64,000 nucleotides of DNA from Deltaproteobacteria bacterium (GTDB lineage: Bacteria > Myxococcota > Myxococcia > Myxococcales > 40CM-4-68-19). Shown here piece after piece: positions 41,701 to 48,529 of this stretch. Under the pieces are notes generated by a model, which was given only the letters and a program-made list of their open reading frames with translations, did no database searches and was not told the origin of the DNA. A program made the translations under genes and the position numbers. Within the stretch, counting starts at the first letter, position 1. Each line of letters begins with the position of its first letter. The stretch spans positions 16,697-80,696 of the forward strand of contig VBLC01000041.1 of the NCBI GenBank assembly GCA_005879315.1, given 5' to 3'.

Positions 41701-41809
41701 GCGGGACATCGAGCCAGCGGCCCGCCGTGCCAGTGCGGTCCGGCTCCTCCATCCTGTCGGGTGTGCGAATCCCGTCGTCGGGATGGATGGGCAGTGACGG
41801 TGAAGCCAC
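38747..41809 (-). CDS. Large multi-domain protein with degenerate C39-like and M23-like peptidase folds
   Basis: A 1020-aa protein, GTG start with an AGGGGGA site, no signal peptide. Residues about 30-215 look like a C39 papain-like domain: SGRTSAATLYNYY aligns with the CGPTSLAM-type active site but has Ser51 where Cys is expected; His177 (GGHVVVISGW) and Asp197 are kept. Residues about 305-550 resemble an M23 LytM domain: HSGTDL (His320, Asp324), FVHLQ (His379) and, after a long insertion, GSPLVHWSVF in the place of the HxH motif, Leu536 replacing the first His. C-terminal beta domains follow (about 690-1010). It may bind peptidoglycan or act as a translocation scaffold; it leads the three-gene operon. 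Confidence 0.6.
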   Translation of the reverse strand: MASPSLPIHPDDGIRTPDRMEEPDRTGTAGRWLDVPRLPDYNGLADSWLWSGRTSAATLYNYYCKALGKTSEYIGHKTGKAGPGAVGKYADNLRWLGGSNSDAIAALSDNGRCDLSQLFDKMGWKLQESYLQKSPKDTISTDRPEVDKRFYPIIEAINANNPVLIYTRLANSKNGGHVVVISGWKKQDGDLWLRITDPANPNVMLLGESNLRLVQQKPSSFSEYWVRARRLLETHPKSEGKRLLSYMEMDKIGRYFYVTDQKVDDDKEVVHKIDRTSASRLPFEINKSQTVTAQALESLYQASERGLHGAFPLGSAGQFHSGTDLMVDRGKPICAIARGEVVAARIGAGPGGHPWGDTGFVLLRHPLEANKSIFSLFVHLQREPLHPDRTQAGWLRRLLTDGPDASKPKWRVMADAPTWKDEDKGRFSPVNLQNDQWLAAGLYEEEDRTVEDNGLYVKLEGQWIKIAQDGSAQAKELSAWADFDLEAAARRSQAIAALKDGKVAILDADKKDGKRRWTVEAGEPVGIAGDYLGSPLVHWSVFSKDAVFPVGPLPEKEFGAKDEVKLNELDLSEERGDVLHTQKLIEALDPQKKTIGKMPHGIPAPGEVRHFYRTPVECWRSRYQAVKGLTEFALDLDKFLQHERHKSHTDKEREEFKKNAQLFVFWKDLAQADDFPQEGKAIFVHPVTALRLMAHAEVAPDAKGSRRIEKDDRLHPDEDVTLLLRDANGPVAKAELQVKVDGSVVYQGTTDAAGTLLVPIEAVREKEIEISVDQSVVGEEELVVAVNDTNAPPTLMPGDAPGRQTFNGSDLVPDPHLGLPMRVKKGQHPGFFASWDRSKFEPSGKKLGSLTAGEAIHAERIVFRREDGQYEGLQAFRGKQLGYLWSIWKGEKNVEPEPSAQEKEKRILATWSQRTAHINDHPLLAGRVLNIDDGSELQVTFYAILATGAPELDQELHFDKVKVANSGFAVAFDPHALTADQNLLRSPRPVYCKVRAGEHVFSLREQAITFYDQTRVQERP

Positions 41810-41879
41810 GACGAGATCCCCCCTGAACCTCGACCGAGCCGAGCTTACTGGAGATCACCGACCATGAACAGCGGCGATG

Positions 41880-42911
41880 TCAGCGGGCGCGCGCGATCGA
41901 GAAGAGGGCGATGTCGCGCAGATGGTCTGCGACCGCAGCGGGCAGCGGCGCGAGCGCGCGCAGAGATTCCTGGCAGAGCGCATCGGCCGTCTCGCGCGCT
42001 GCCCTGGCCGCGCCGCTGCGCTCGATGACGGCGCGCAGCTCCTCCGCATCGGCGCGCGGATTGCCCAGCCCGGCGCGCAGCGCTGCGGCGTCGGCCGGCG
42101 TGGCCATCTCGAGCGCACGCGCCAGAAGCAGCGTGCGCTTGCCCTCGCGCAGGTCGCTGGCGTTGGGCTTGCCGGTCATCTCCGGCGCGCCGAAGGTGCC
42201 GAGAAGGTCGTCGGCGATCTGGAACGCCTGCCCCAGCGGGCGCGCGTACCGCTCGAGCGTGGCGAGCACTTCCGGCGCCGCGCCGGCGAGCGTCGCGCCG
42301 AGCCGCAGCGGCATCTCGAAGCTGTAGCTTCCGGTCTTGAGGCGCTGGACCTCGAGCACGCCCGGCGCCGCCAGCGGGGGCCCGAGCGGCGCGAGCAGGT
42401 CGAGCGCCTGCCCGGTGATCACCTGCTGCAGCGCCTCGGTGAGCAGGCGGGCAGCTTCGAGGGCGCGGCCCGGCGAGGAGAGGACCAGCTCGTACGCCCA
42501 GGCCTCGCAGAGCGATCCGAGGAGGATGGCGATGCTCCCGCCCAGGTGCTCGCCGGCGGTCTTGGCGAGCGAAGCGTGCAATGTCGGGCCGCCACGCCGG
42601 ATCTCGTCGCGGTCCATGAAGTCGTCGTGAATGAGCAGATAGGCGTGGAGCAACTCGATCCCGAGGCTGGCGTCGAAGGCGATCTCGCGCGCGCCGCCCG
42701 CCGCCTCGCAGCCGAGCAGGACGAGCGCGCCGCGGATGCGCTTGCCGCCGCGCAGGGCGTAGTCGCGCAGGAGCGCATGAGCGGGACGGAGATCGACGGG
42801 CAGGCTCGCAAGCCCTTCGCCCTTGCGGTCGAGAAATTCACGCAGCCGCGGGTCGCAGGCGCGCGAGTAGTCGGCGAGGTACGCAGGAGGACCCGGACTT
42901 GGGTGGGGCAC
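41880..42911 (-). CDS. Polyprenyl (geranylgeranyl/farnesyl) diphosphate synthase
   Basis: A 343-aa trans-isoprenyl diphosphate synthase. The first aspartate-rich motif DDFMD is in LLIHDDFMDRDE and the second DDLLG is in QIADDLLGTFG; KRIRGALVLLG and RLKTGSYSFEMPL give the further diphosphate-binding Lys/Arg residues. It condenses isopentenyl diphosphate with allylic primers to make C15-C20 (or longer) chains for quinones, carotenoids or sterol-like products. GTG 42911 is chosen because it lies 25 bp after the HMG-CoA reductase stop; a longer frame would overlap that gene. Operon with HMG-CoA reductase fits the mevalonate pathway. Confidence 0.9.
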   Translation of the reverse strand: MPHPSPGPPAYLADYSRACDPRLREFLDRKGEGLASLPVDLRPAHALLRDYALRGGKRIRGALVLLGCEAAGGAREIAFDASLGIELLHAYLLIHDDFMDRDEIRRGGPTLHASLAKTAGEHLGGSIAILLGSLCEAWAYELVLSSPGRALEAARLLTEALQQVITGQALDLLAPLGPPLAAPGVLEVQRLKTGSYSFEMPLRLGATLAGAAPEVLATLERYARPLGQAFQIADDLLGTFGAPEMTGKPNASDLREGKRTLLLARALEMATPADAAALRAGLGNPRADAEELRAVIERSGAARAARETADALCQESLRALAPLPAAVADHLRDIALFSIARAR

Positions 42912-42936
42912 GGGAGCCCCTAGTATTAGCAGACCC

Positions 42937-44226
42937 TCAGGTCGCCTCGGGTGCCACCACCAGCTTGGCGAGAATCTCCTGCGCCCGATGCAGCTTGATC
43001 TCACCCGCCGCGATCAGCGCCCGCGCCACTACTTCGACCGCGCTGCCCTTGGCTCCCGCGCTGACCGCCAGGTTGCGCGCGTGCAGCGCCATGTGGCCCT
43101 TCTGGATTCCGACCGTGCCGAGCGCCCGCAACGCGGCCATGTTCTGCGCGAGCCCGACCGCCGCCATGATCGCCGCCAGCTTCCGCGCGGGGGGGTCGCC
43201 CATCATCCGCAACAGCACCGGAATGAGCGGATTGGCCTTCACCGCGCCTCCCACCGTCCCCACCTGGATGGGCAGTTCCGTGGTCCCTTTCAGCGAGCCG
43301 CGCTCCACCCACCAGCGCGTCAGCGGCTGATATTTCCCGCTCCGCGCCGCAAAGGCATGCGCGCCGGCCTCGATGGCCCGCCAGTCGTTTCCGGTGGCGA
43401 GCGCGACCGCGTCGACGCCGTTCATCACTCCCTTGTTGTGCGTGCAGGCGCGGTAGGGGTCGGCTTCGGCGAAGCGCGACGCCTCGGCGATGCCGTGCGC
43501 CACCTCCGCTCCGGAGAAGCCGAAATCCGCCAGCTCCTCGAAAGGAATGTTGCAGGCCGCGCGCGCCAGCCGCAGGTCCGCCAGGTTGGAGAGAATGCGC
43601 AGTCGCACCCGCCCGCCGCAGATGCGCTCCAGGAGCGGCGCCACGCCTTCGCACATGGTGTTGATCAGGTTGGCGCCCATCGCATCCTGCGTATCGACGA
43701 TGAGGTGCACGATGGCATGCATCTCGTCGCCCACCTGGACCAGCCGCACTTCGAGGTCCTTGGCCCCTCCGCCGCGCGCCTTCATCGCCGGCTGCAGCGC
43801 GTTCGCGGCTGCGAGGATCTCCTCGCGCGCGCGGAGGATCGCCGTCCGCGCCGCCTCGGGGTTGGCCAGCTCGGTCACCTGCACCTGGCCGATCATCCGC
43901 GGCTCGTCGGCGTCGGCTAGAAAGCCGCCGCCCTCGCGCGCGATCTTCGCCGCCAGCGACACCGCTGCGATGACCGATGGCTCTTCCACCGCCATCGGGA
44001 CCACGACGTCCTCGCCGTTGATGAGGAAGTTGAGCCCCAGGCCGACCGGCAGCCCAAGCACGCCGACCGCGTTTTCGATCATCGCGTCGGCGTTCGCGAC
44101 CGGGAGCGTCGCGCTCTGACCGAGGACGCGAAGCTCGTCGCTGCTCATTTCGAGCTGCTCGGCCAGCCGCCGGAGGCGCTCGGCCATCTTCATCTTGTAG
44201 AAGCCGGGGAGCCTGCTGGAAGCCAT
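42937..44226 (-). CDS. mvaA: Class II hydroxymethylglutaryl-CoA reductase
   Basis: A 429-aa protein lacking the membrane anchor and N-terminal region of class I enzymes, as in bacterial class II (Pseudomonas mvaA-type) reductases. Catalytic residues recognisable by family position are the Glu of AVEEPSVIAAVS, the Lys of CTHNKGVMNG, the Asp of ATGNDWRA and the C-terminal His of GHMALHARN. It reduces HMG-CoA to mevalonate (or the reverse). Pairing with a polyprenyl synthase gene indicates a biosynthetic role in the mevalonate isoprenoid pathway, which myxobacteria use. Confidence 0.92.
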   Translation of the reverse strand: MASSRLPGFYKMKMAERLRRLAEQLEMSSDELRVLGQSATLPVANADAMIENAVGVLGLPVGLGLNFLINGEDVVVPMAVEEPSVIAAVSLAAKIAREGGGFLADADEPRMIGQVQVTELANPEAARTAILRAREEILAAANALQPAMKARGGGAKDLEVRLVQVGDEMHAIVHLIVDTQDAMGANLINTMCEGVAPLLERICGGRVRLRILSNLADLRLARAACNIPFEELADFGFSGAEVAHGIAEASRFAEADPYRACTHNKGVMNGVDAVALATGNDWRAIEAGAHAFAARSGKYQPLTRWWVERGSLKGTTELPIQVGTVGGAVKANPLIPVLLRMMGDPPARKLAAIMAAVGLAQNMAALRALGTVGIQKGHMALHARNLAVSAGAKGSAVEVVARALIAAGEIKLHRAQEILAKLVVAPEAT

Positions 44227-44304
44227 CTCTCCTCCGCGGCGTAGGATGCCGCATTCCGCCTGCGGTCGCTCGACAAAACGCTCGAAACGCTCACCGCGCC
44301 GGCT

Positions 44305-44317
44305 ACCAGAGTCTGGT
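44305..44317. promoter_or_regulatory. Short dyad (ACCAGA-G-TCTGGT) upstream of mvaA
   Basis: A 13-bp perfect inverted repeat with a one-base centre, in the 141-bp gap between the mvaA start (44226) and the DegP-like gene end (44368). Both genes run leftwards, so it sits upstream of the isoprenoid operon and may be a regulator site. It may also be chance in GC-rich DNA. Confidence 0.3.
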
Positions 44318-44367
44318 GGCTCTACATGAAAGCGCAGTATCCGCCAGATGAAGTTTTCGGGAAGGTC

Positions 44368-45783
44368 TCAGCGGGAGGCGTCGCCGGCGCTGCCGGGTGC
44401 CTTCGGCGAGTCACGCCGCAGGCCGAAGAAGAGGGCCTTGCCGCCCCGGCGCACGTAGACGCGCGACACGAGCGTCTTTCCCATCGACGAGAGGACCTTC
44501 CGATAGGCGCCCCGGTCGGGCACCGGCCTGCCGTCGACCTCGAGGATCAGATCGCCTTCGCGCAGGCCGGCACGATAAGCGCAGCTGCGCAGATCGATGG
44601 AGGCGATGCGCACGCCTTTGCCGCGATCGCTGTCGTCGGGCAGGATCTCCTCGACCGCGAAACCGAACGGCTCCTGCTCGCGCCGCAGCGCCGGCGGCGT
44701 CGTCGCCGGCTGCGCGAAACCGGAGGTCTTCTCGTCCAGCGCGACGGTGAGCTCGAGCAGCTTGCCGCTCCGCCACACGCCCAACTTCACCTTGCTCCCC
44801 GGCCGCGCGCTCGCGGTGAGCCAGCGCAGGCGGTAGCTCTCGAACACCGGCTCGCCGTTGAAGCGGACGACGACGTCCCCGGGGCGAATCCCGGCGCGGC
44901 TGCCCGGACCGCGGTCGACCACTTCGGTGATGAGCACTCCCTTGCCGCCCGGCACACCGAAGGAATCGGCGAGATCGGGCGAGAGGCTCTCCTGGATGCT
45001 GACGCCCATGTACCCGCGCACCACTCTCCCGGTGGCGAGCTGCGGCCCGATGTCCTTGAGCTGCGCGACAGGGATGGCGAAGCCGATCCCCTGCCCGGAA
45101 GGATTGACCGCCGCGTTGATGCCGACCACCGCCCCGCGCGCGTCGAGAAGCGGCCCTCCCGAATTGCCGGGATTGATGGCGGCGTCGGTCTGGATGAAGT
45201 CGTAGTAGCCGGGCCGTCCCGAGGGATTCACGTCGCGGCGGCCTTTGTACGAGACGATGCCGGTGGTGACCGATCGCGAGAGGCCAAAGGGATTGCCGAT
45301 GGCCACGACCCACTCGCCGACTTCGAGGTGCTCGCTGTCGCCGAGAGGGAGCACGGGGAAGGATTGATCGGCCTCGATCTGGAGCAGGGCCAGGTCCGTG
45401 GCGTCGTCTTTGCCGACCACCATGCCGCGGTAGACCCTCTCCTCCTCGCCGACCTGCACGGTGATGTCGGTCGCGCCCTCGACCACGTGCCCGTTGGTGG
45501 CGATGAGGCCGTCCTTGCGGATGAAGAACCCGGTGCCGATTCCCCGCACCGGCGCCTCGTGCGGATCGGCGCCGGCGCCGTACATCCGCTCGAGGAAATC
45601 GCGGAAGGGGTCGCCCTCGCTTCCGCCCCGCGCGGTGGTGGCGACGACTCCGACCACCGCGGGCATCGAGGTTTTGACCAGCGCAGCGATGGAGGCAGGC
45701 GGCGCGGTCGGCCGTTCCTTGAGCGCGGGGGCTTCCGTCCAGAGCCTGGCGGTGGCGGCGGCGGCGAGAGCGAGCGAGATCAT
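44368..45783 (-). CDS. DegP/HtrA-like serine protease with two PDZ domains
   Basis: A 471-aa trypsin-like periplasmic protease. A weak signal or anchor segment is at the N-terminus (MISLALAAAATA). The catalytic triad is intact: His in LIATNGHVVEGA, Asp in DATDLALLQ, and Ser in NPGNSGGPLLDARG. PDZ1 is about residues 245-330 (GVLITEVVDRGPGSRAGIRPGDVV) and PDZ2 about 380-455 (GLREGDLILEVDG). DegP-like enzymes degrade misfolded periplasmic proteins and can act as chaperones under stress. Two small membrane-anchored proteins (45859-46236 and 46243-46584) precede it on the same strand and might be co-expressed. Confidence 0.92.
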   Translation of the reverse strand: MISLALAAAATARLWTEAPALKERPTAPPASIAALVKTSMPAVVGVVATTARGGSEGDPFRDFLERMYGAGADPHEAPVRGIGTGFFIRKDGLIATNGHVVEGATDITVQVGEEERVYRGMVVGKDDATDLALLQIEADQSFPVLPLGDSEHLEVGEWVVAIGNPFGLSRSVTTGIVSYKGRRDVNPSGRPGYYDFIQTDAAINPGNSGGPLLDARGAVVGINAAVNPSGQGIGFAIPVAQLKDIGPQLATGRVVRGYMGVSIQESLSPDLADSFGVPGGKGVLITEVVDRGPGSRAGIRPGDVVVRFNGEPVFESYRLRWLTASARPGSKVKLGVWRSGKLLELTVALDEKTSGFAQPATTPPALRREQEPFGFAVEEILPDDSDRGKGVRIASIDLRSCAYRAGLREGDLILEVDGRPVPDRGAYRKVLSSMGKTLVSRVYVRRGGKALFFGLRRDSPKAPGSAGDASR

Positions 45784-45858
45784 GGCATCCCCGCGGCAGG
45801 CGCTTGCCCGCCCGCTCGGAACCTGTGGACGCGCACATCGGGCGGCAACGCGGGCCGT

Positions 45859-46236
45859 TCATTTGCGAACCATCTGCGAAACCAGCTCCTCCGCCGCTGC
45901 GTTCGCCGGGTGGGGTGGCCGTCTGCCGTCGAGCAAGACGCGAAATTCGTACTCCACCTCTGGCCGTCCGGGCGTCGTGCAGCGGACATCCACGTCGCCG
46001 AGCAGCTGGCTCGCCACCCGCCCTTGGCAACGGGGGTCGCCTTCGCCGCGGGCAGCCAAGGCAGCGAACACGGTCGCGCCGCCAGCCGGCTTCCAGGCCA
46101 TGGCGGCGGAGATGGCCTTCTTGACGTCGCTGGAGTCGAAGCGCCCTTGCAGCCAGGAGAGGGTCAGGGCGAGCAGGAGCACCATGCCGACGGCGATGGG
46201 CCAGCGCCCGCGCGGGATGCCGAGCAGCTCTGCCAC
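45859..46236 (-). CDS. Small single-pass membrane-anchored protein, unknown
   Basis: A 125-aa protein with a GTG start 6 bp after the previous gene's stop. A hydrophobic anchor (about residues 12-28, PIAVGMVLLLALTLSWL) is followed by a soluble domain with RFDSSDVKKAISAAMAWKP, two cysteines (PRCQGRV, VRCTTPG) that may pair, and a strand GRPEVEYEFRVLLDG. Topology with the domain in the periplasm seems likely. Unrecognised family; position upstream of the DegP-like gene suggests a role in envelope quality control. Confidence 0.6.
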   Translation of the reverse strand: MAELLGIPRGRWPIAVGMVLLLALTLSWLQGRFDSSDVKKAISAAMAWKPAGGATVFAALAARGEGDPRCQGRVASQLLGDVDVRCTTPGRPEVEYEFRVLLDGRRPPHPANAAAEELVSQMVRK

Positions 46237-46242
46237 GCGCCG

Positions 46243-46584
46243 CTACCTACCACGGGCGAGGAGCTTTTCCAGGGCGACGCGGTCGCCTTTCTGCAGTCTT
46301 TCCTTGGGGGGCTGCGCCACGATCCCTCCCCGTCCCGGCGCGCGCCCAGAAAAAAAATTATTTTTTTTCGCCGCCGCCACCGGAGGGGTGTGCGGGGGGT
46401 GGGCCGGCGATGCAGGGTGGTGGCCGAGCGCGGCGATGGCGTCCCAGCCGGCCCGCAGCCCGTGCGCGGCGAGCCGGGCGGCCGACCGGGGCACATCAGC
46501 GCGCACCCAGAGCGTCTTGCCGCCAACTGGAACGAACAGCGCCGCGGCGCCGAGCAGCAGGCAACAGAAGAGAAAGGACTTCAT
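46243..46584 (-). CDS. Small secreted or anchored protein with in-frame AT-palindrome insert
   Basis: A 113-aa ORF that starts with ATG 46584 and a signal-like segment (SFLFCCLLLGAAALFVPVGG). The middle has AGWDAIAALGHH and a Pro/His-rich linker, then KKNNFFSGR, encoded entirely by the A8-TTA-T8 palindrome, then PKERLQKGDRVALEKLLARG. Because the AT element is 19 bp and translated in frame, the gene may have absorbed it as an insertion, or the frame may be coincidental. Function unknown; the downstream partner starts 6 bp after its stop. Confidence 0.5.
   Translation of the reverse strand: MKSFLFCCLLLGAAALFVPVGGKTLWVRADVPRSAARLAAHGLRAGWDAIAALGHHPASPAHPPHTPPVAAAKKNNFFSGRAPGRGGIVAQPPKERLQKGDRVALEKLLARGR
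46350..46368. repeat. A-tract/T-tract near-palindrome, copy B
   Basis: A8, TTA, T8, flanked on the right by a CCACCGG/G-run/GGTGGG region. It is inside the predicted 113-aa gene on the reverse strand, where it codes KKNNFF in frame. It shares structure with the copies at 12565 and 60423. Confidence 0.75.
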
Positions 46585-46673
46585 CGGGCGGAACGCTCCC
46601 ACGCGTCGAGAGCGAAGGCCACTTTTCCGACGGCCTTGACGGAGCGGCAGGCGGCCCGCATGGTACGCGCGCC

Positions 46674-47216
46674 TTGGCGCGGAGTACGTCCGACACCTGG
46701 ATCTGGGCGCTGGTCGTGGTGGCGACGGGCAGCGTGGTCGCGCTGGCGGTGCTGCAGGGCAATCGGGAGTCGTCCCTCGCGGGGCGGCCGGCGCCCGAGA
46801 TCGCGCTGGCGCGCCTGGATGGATCGGGCAAGGCCTCCATCCCGCGCGGCAAGGTGACGTTGGTCGATTTCTGGGCCACCTGGTGCGCCCCTTGCCGCGT
46901 CTCGATGCCGCGCCTGCAGCAACTCTGGCAGGACTACCGGCAGAGAGGCGTCGAGCTCTACTCCATCGACACCGACGATCCCGGTCCGGACCGCGTCGTT
47001 CAAGTCAGCGAGTTCCTCGCCCAGAACCGGCTCTCCATCCCTGTCCTGCTCGACGACGGCAGCGCCGCGCACGCATTCTCCGTCGCCGCCCTGCCGACGC
47101 TCTTGCTCCTCGACAAGGACGGCCGGGTCGTCTTCAGCCACATCGGCATGCTCAGCGCCGGGCGCGAGCGGGACCTGCGCTCAGCGCTGGACCGCGCGAT
47201 CACCCAGAAGAGGTGA
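46674..47216 (+). CDS. TlpA-like membrane-anchored thioredoxin-fold protein
   Basis: Taken from TTG 46674 this is 180 aa: an N-terminal anchor ([19 protein letters not shown], about 9-27) and a periplasmic thioredoxin domain. The active site CxxC is WCAPC in [11 protein letters not shown], near residue 70, and the cis-Pro loop is ALPTLLLLD. The TlpA/ResA family reduces cytochrome c apoproteins or keeps periplasmic disulfides reduced. The start is uncertain: no ATG in frame lies in this area and no strong ribosome site is seen. The 3' end overlaps the convergent fabI gene by 17 bp. Confidence 0.82.
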   Translation: MARSTSDTWIWALVVVATGSVVALAVLQGNRESSLAGRPAPEIALARLDGSGKASIPRGKVTLVDFWATWCAPCRVSMPRLQQLWQDYRQRGVELYSIDTDDPGPDRVVQVSEFLAQNRLSIPVLLDDGSAAHAFSVAALPTLLLLDKDGRVVFSHIGMLSAGRERDLRSALDRAITQKR

Positions 47217-48090
47217 GCCCCATCGCGTGGTAGCCCTTGTCGACGTACACCGTCGCGGCGGTGATGCCGCTCGCCAGCGGGCTGCAGAGGAAGGCGGCGG
47301 CATTGCCGACTTCGCCCGCCTGCAATTCCTCCGGCAGCGGCGAGACCTGGGCGTAGAAGGAGACCATCTTCTCGATGATGCCGATGGCGCTGGCGGCGCG
47401 AGAGGCGAGCGGGCCGGCGGAGATGGTGTTGACCCGCACGCCCCACTTGCGGCCGGCCTCGTAGGCGAGCACCCGGGTGTCGCTCTCCAGCGCGGCTTTC
47501 GCCGAGGACATCCCGCCGCCGTAGCCGGGCACGACCCGCTCGCCGGCGAGATAGGTGAGCGAGACCGCCGCGCCGCCCTTGCGCATCAGCGGCCCGAGCC
47601 GCTGCATCATCGAGACCATCGAGTAGGCGCTCACCGAAAGCGCAGTGAGATAGCCCGGACGACTGGTCTCGAGCAGCGGCTTCTTCACCTCCGGCCCGTT
47701 GGCGAGCGAATGCACCAGGACGTCGAGGCAGGGCTCGCCGAAGTCCTTGCGGAGGGCGTCGGCCATGCCCTGCAGAGAAAAGTCGCCGCGCTCCGTGTAG
47801 CGCTTGTTGGTGCGGACCTCTTCGGGGACGTCCGCGCTGGTGTCGTAGGCGGCGTCGAGCGGATAGATCTTCTCGAACTCCATCATCCTGCCGCCCGAGA
47901 GCTTGCGAGACTCGTCGATCTTCCCGCGCCGGATGAGCGCCTCGAAGATGTTCATCGCCGGCGGCCAGGTGCCCAGGCAGATCGAGGCTCCCGCTTCGGC
48001 CAGCGCCTTGGCGATGGCGAAACCGTACCCGGCGTCATCGGCCACGCCGGCCACCAGCGCCCGCTTCCCCGAGAGATCGATGGAGAGCAT
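47200..48090 (-). CDS. fabI: Enoyl-[acyl-carrier-protein] reductase, plant/chlamydial-type FabI
   Basis: A 296-aa NADH-dependent enoyl-ACP reductase. The cofactor region [18 protein letters not shown], a long loop after strand 2 ([17 protein letters not shown]), and the catalytic pair in [18 protein letters not shown] (Tyr to Lys spaced by 8 rather than the E. coli 7) are visible. This spacing and text match plastid and chlamydial enoyl reductases rather than the E. coli form. It carries out the last reduction in each fatty-acid elongation cycle. ATG 48090; convergent overlap with the thioredoxin gene. Confidence 0.93.
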   Translation of the reverse strand: MLSIDLSGKRALVAGVADDAGYGFAIAKALAEAGASICLGTWPPAMNIFEALIRRGKIDESRKLSGGRMMEFEKIYPLDAAYDTSADVPEEVRTNKRYTERGDFSLQGMADALRKDFGEPCLDVLVHSLANGPEVKKPLLETSRPGYLTALSVSAYSMVSMMQRLGPLMRKGGAAVSLTYLAGERVVPGYGGGMSSAKAALESDTRVLAYEAGRKWGVRVNTISAGPLASRAASAIGIIEKMVSFYAQVSPLPEELQAGEVGNAAAFLCSPLASGITAATVYVDKGYHAMGLTSSG

Positions 48091-48130
48091 GCGTCACCTC
48101 TGGAAGTGCGCCGCAGGGTAGCATGTGCCG

Positions 48131-48529
48131 ATGGGCCGCACCCTGCTGCTCGCGCTTGCTGCCTGCGCCCACGCCGCCCCGCCGGCGCCGCCCGGATATG
48201 GATTGACCCGAGGTCAGGCGATCGAGGTGTGCCTGCCGCCGGGGGAGCAGGCCTTCCTCAAGTCGCTGCGCTGCCCCTCGGGGGAGCCGGTCGAAGCGCG
48301 GCGCCTCGGCAGCGTCGGATCGCGCGCGGCGATCGTGGACGAGGGCGACCCGCGCCTGCTGCAGCAGATGGATCCGGGCCGGCCGCTCGCGCCGGGCGAA
48401 CCCGACCTGCACATCGTCGATGGCTTCGAGGCGCGCTGCCCTGGCCGCAGCTGGACGCTCTATCTCGACATGTACCACTGTCCGGCGCAGCCGCTCGGCG
48501 CGCCCGAGGGGCTCACGCTCTCGCCTTGA
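48131..48529 (+). CDS. Small secreted (possibly lipid-anchored) protein, unknown
   Basis: A 132-aa protein with a short N-terminal signal (RTLLLALAACAHA) that includes a possible lipobox LAAC near residue 12. The mature part contains EVCLPPGEQAFLKSLRCPSG, RRLGSVGSRAAIVDEGD, and a DGFEARCPGRSWTLYLDMYHCPAQ motif, with four cysteines in total that may form two disulfides. I do not recognise the family. It starts 40 bp from the divergent fabI start and ends just before the HD-GYP gene of the other strand. Confidence 0.65.
   Translation: MGRTLLLALAACAHAAPPAPPGYGLTRGQAIEVCLPPGEQAFLKSLRCPSGEPVEARRLGSVGSRAAIVDEGDPRLLQQMDPGRPLAPGEPDLHIVDGFEARCPGRSWTLYLDMYHCPAQPLGAPEGLTLSP

Noticed and set aside
38747..41809. 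A straightforward call of the 1020-aa protein as an active M23 endopeptidase
   Set aside because: The first His of the HxH motif is replaced by Leu and a long insertion interrupts the fold, so activity is not supported.
44326..46857. An 843-aa plus-strand frame across the DegP-like gene and its neighbours
   Set aside because: It opposes complete serine-protease and PDZ motifs and has shadow composition.
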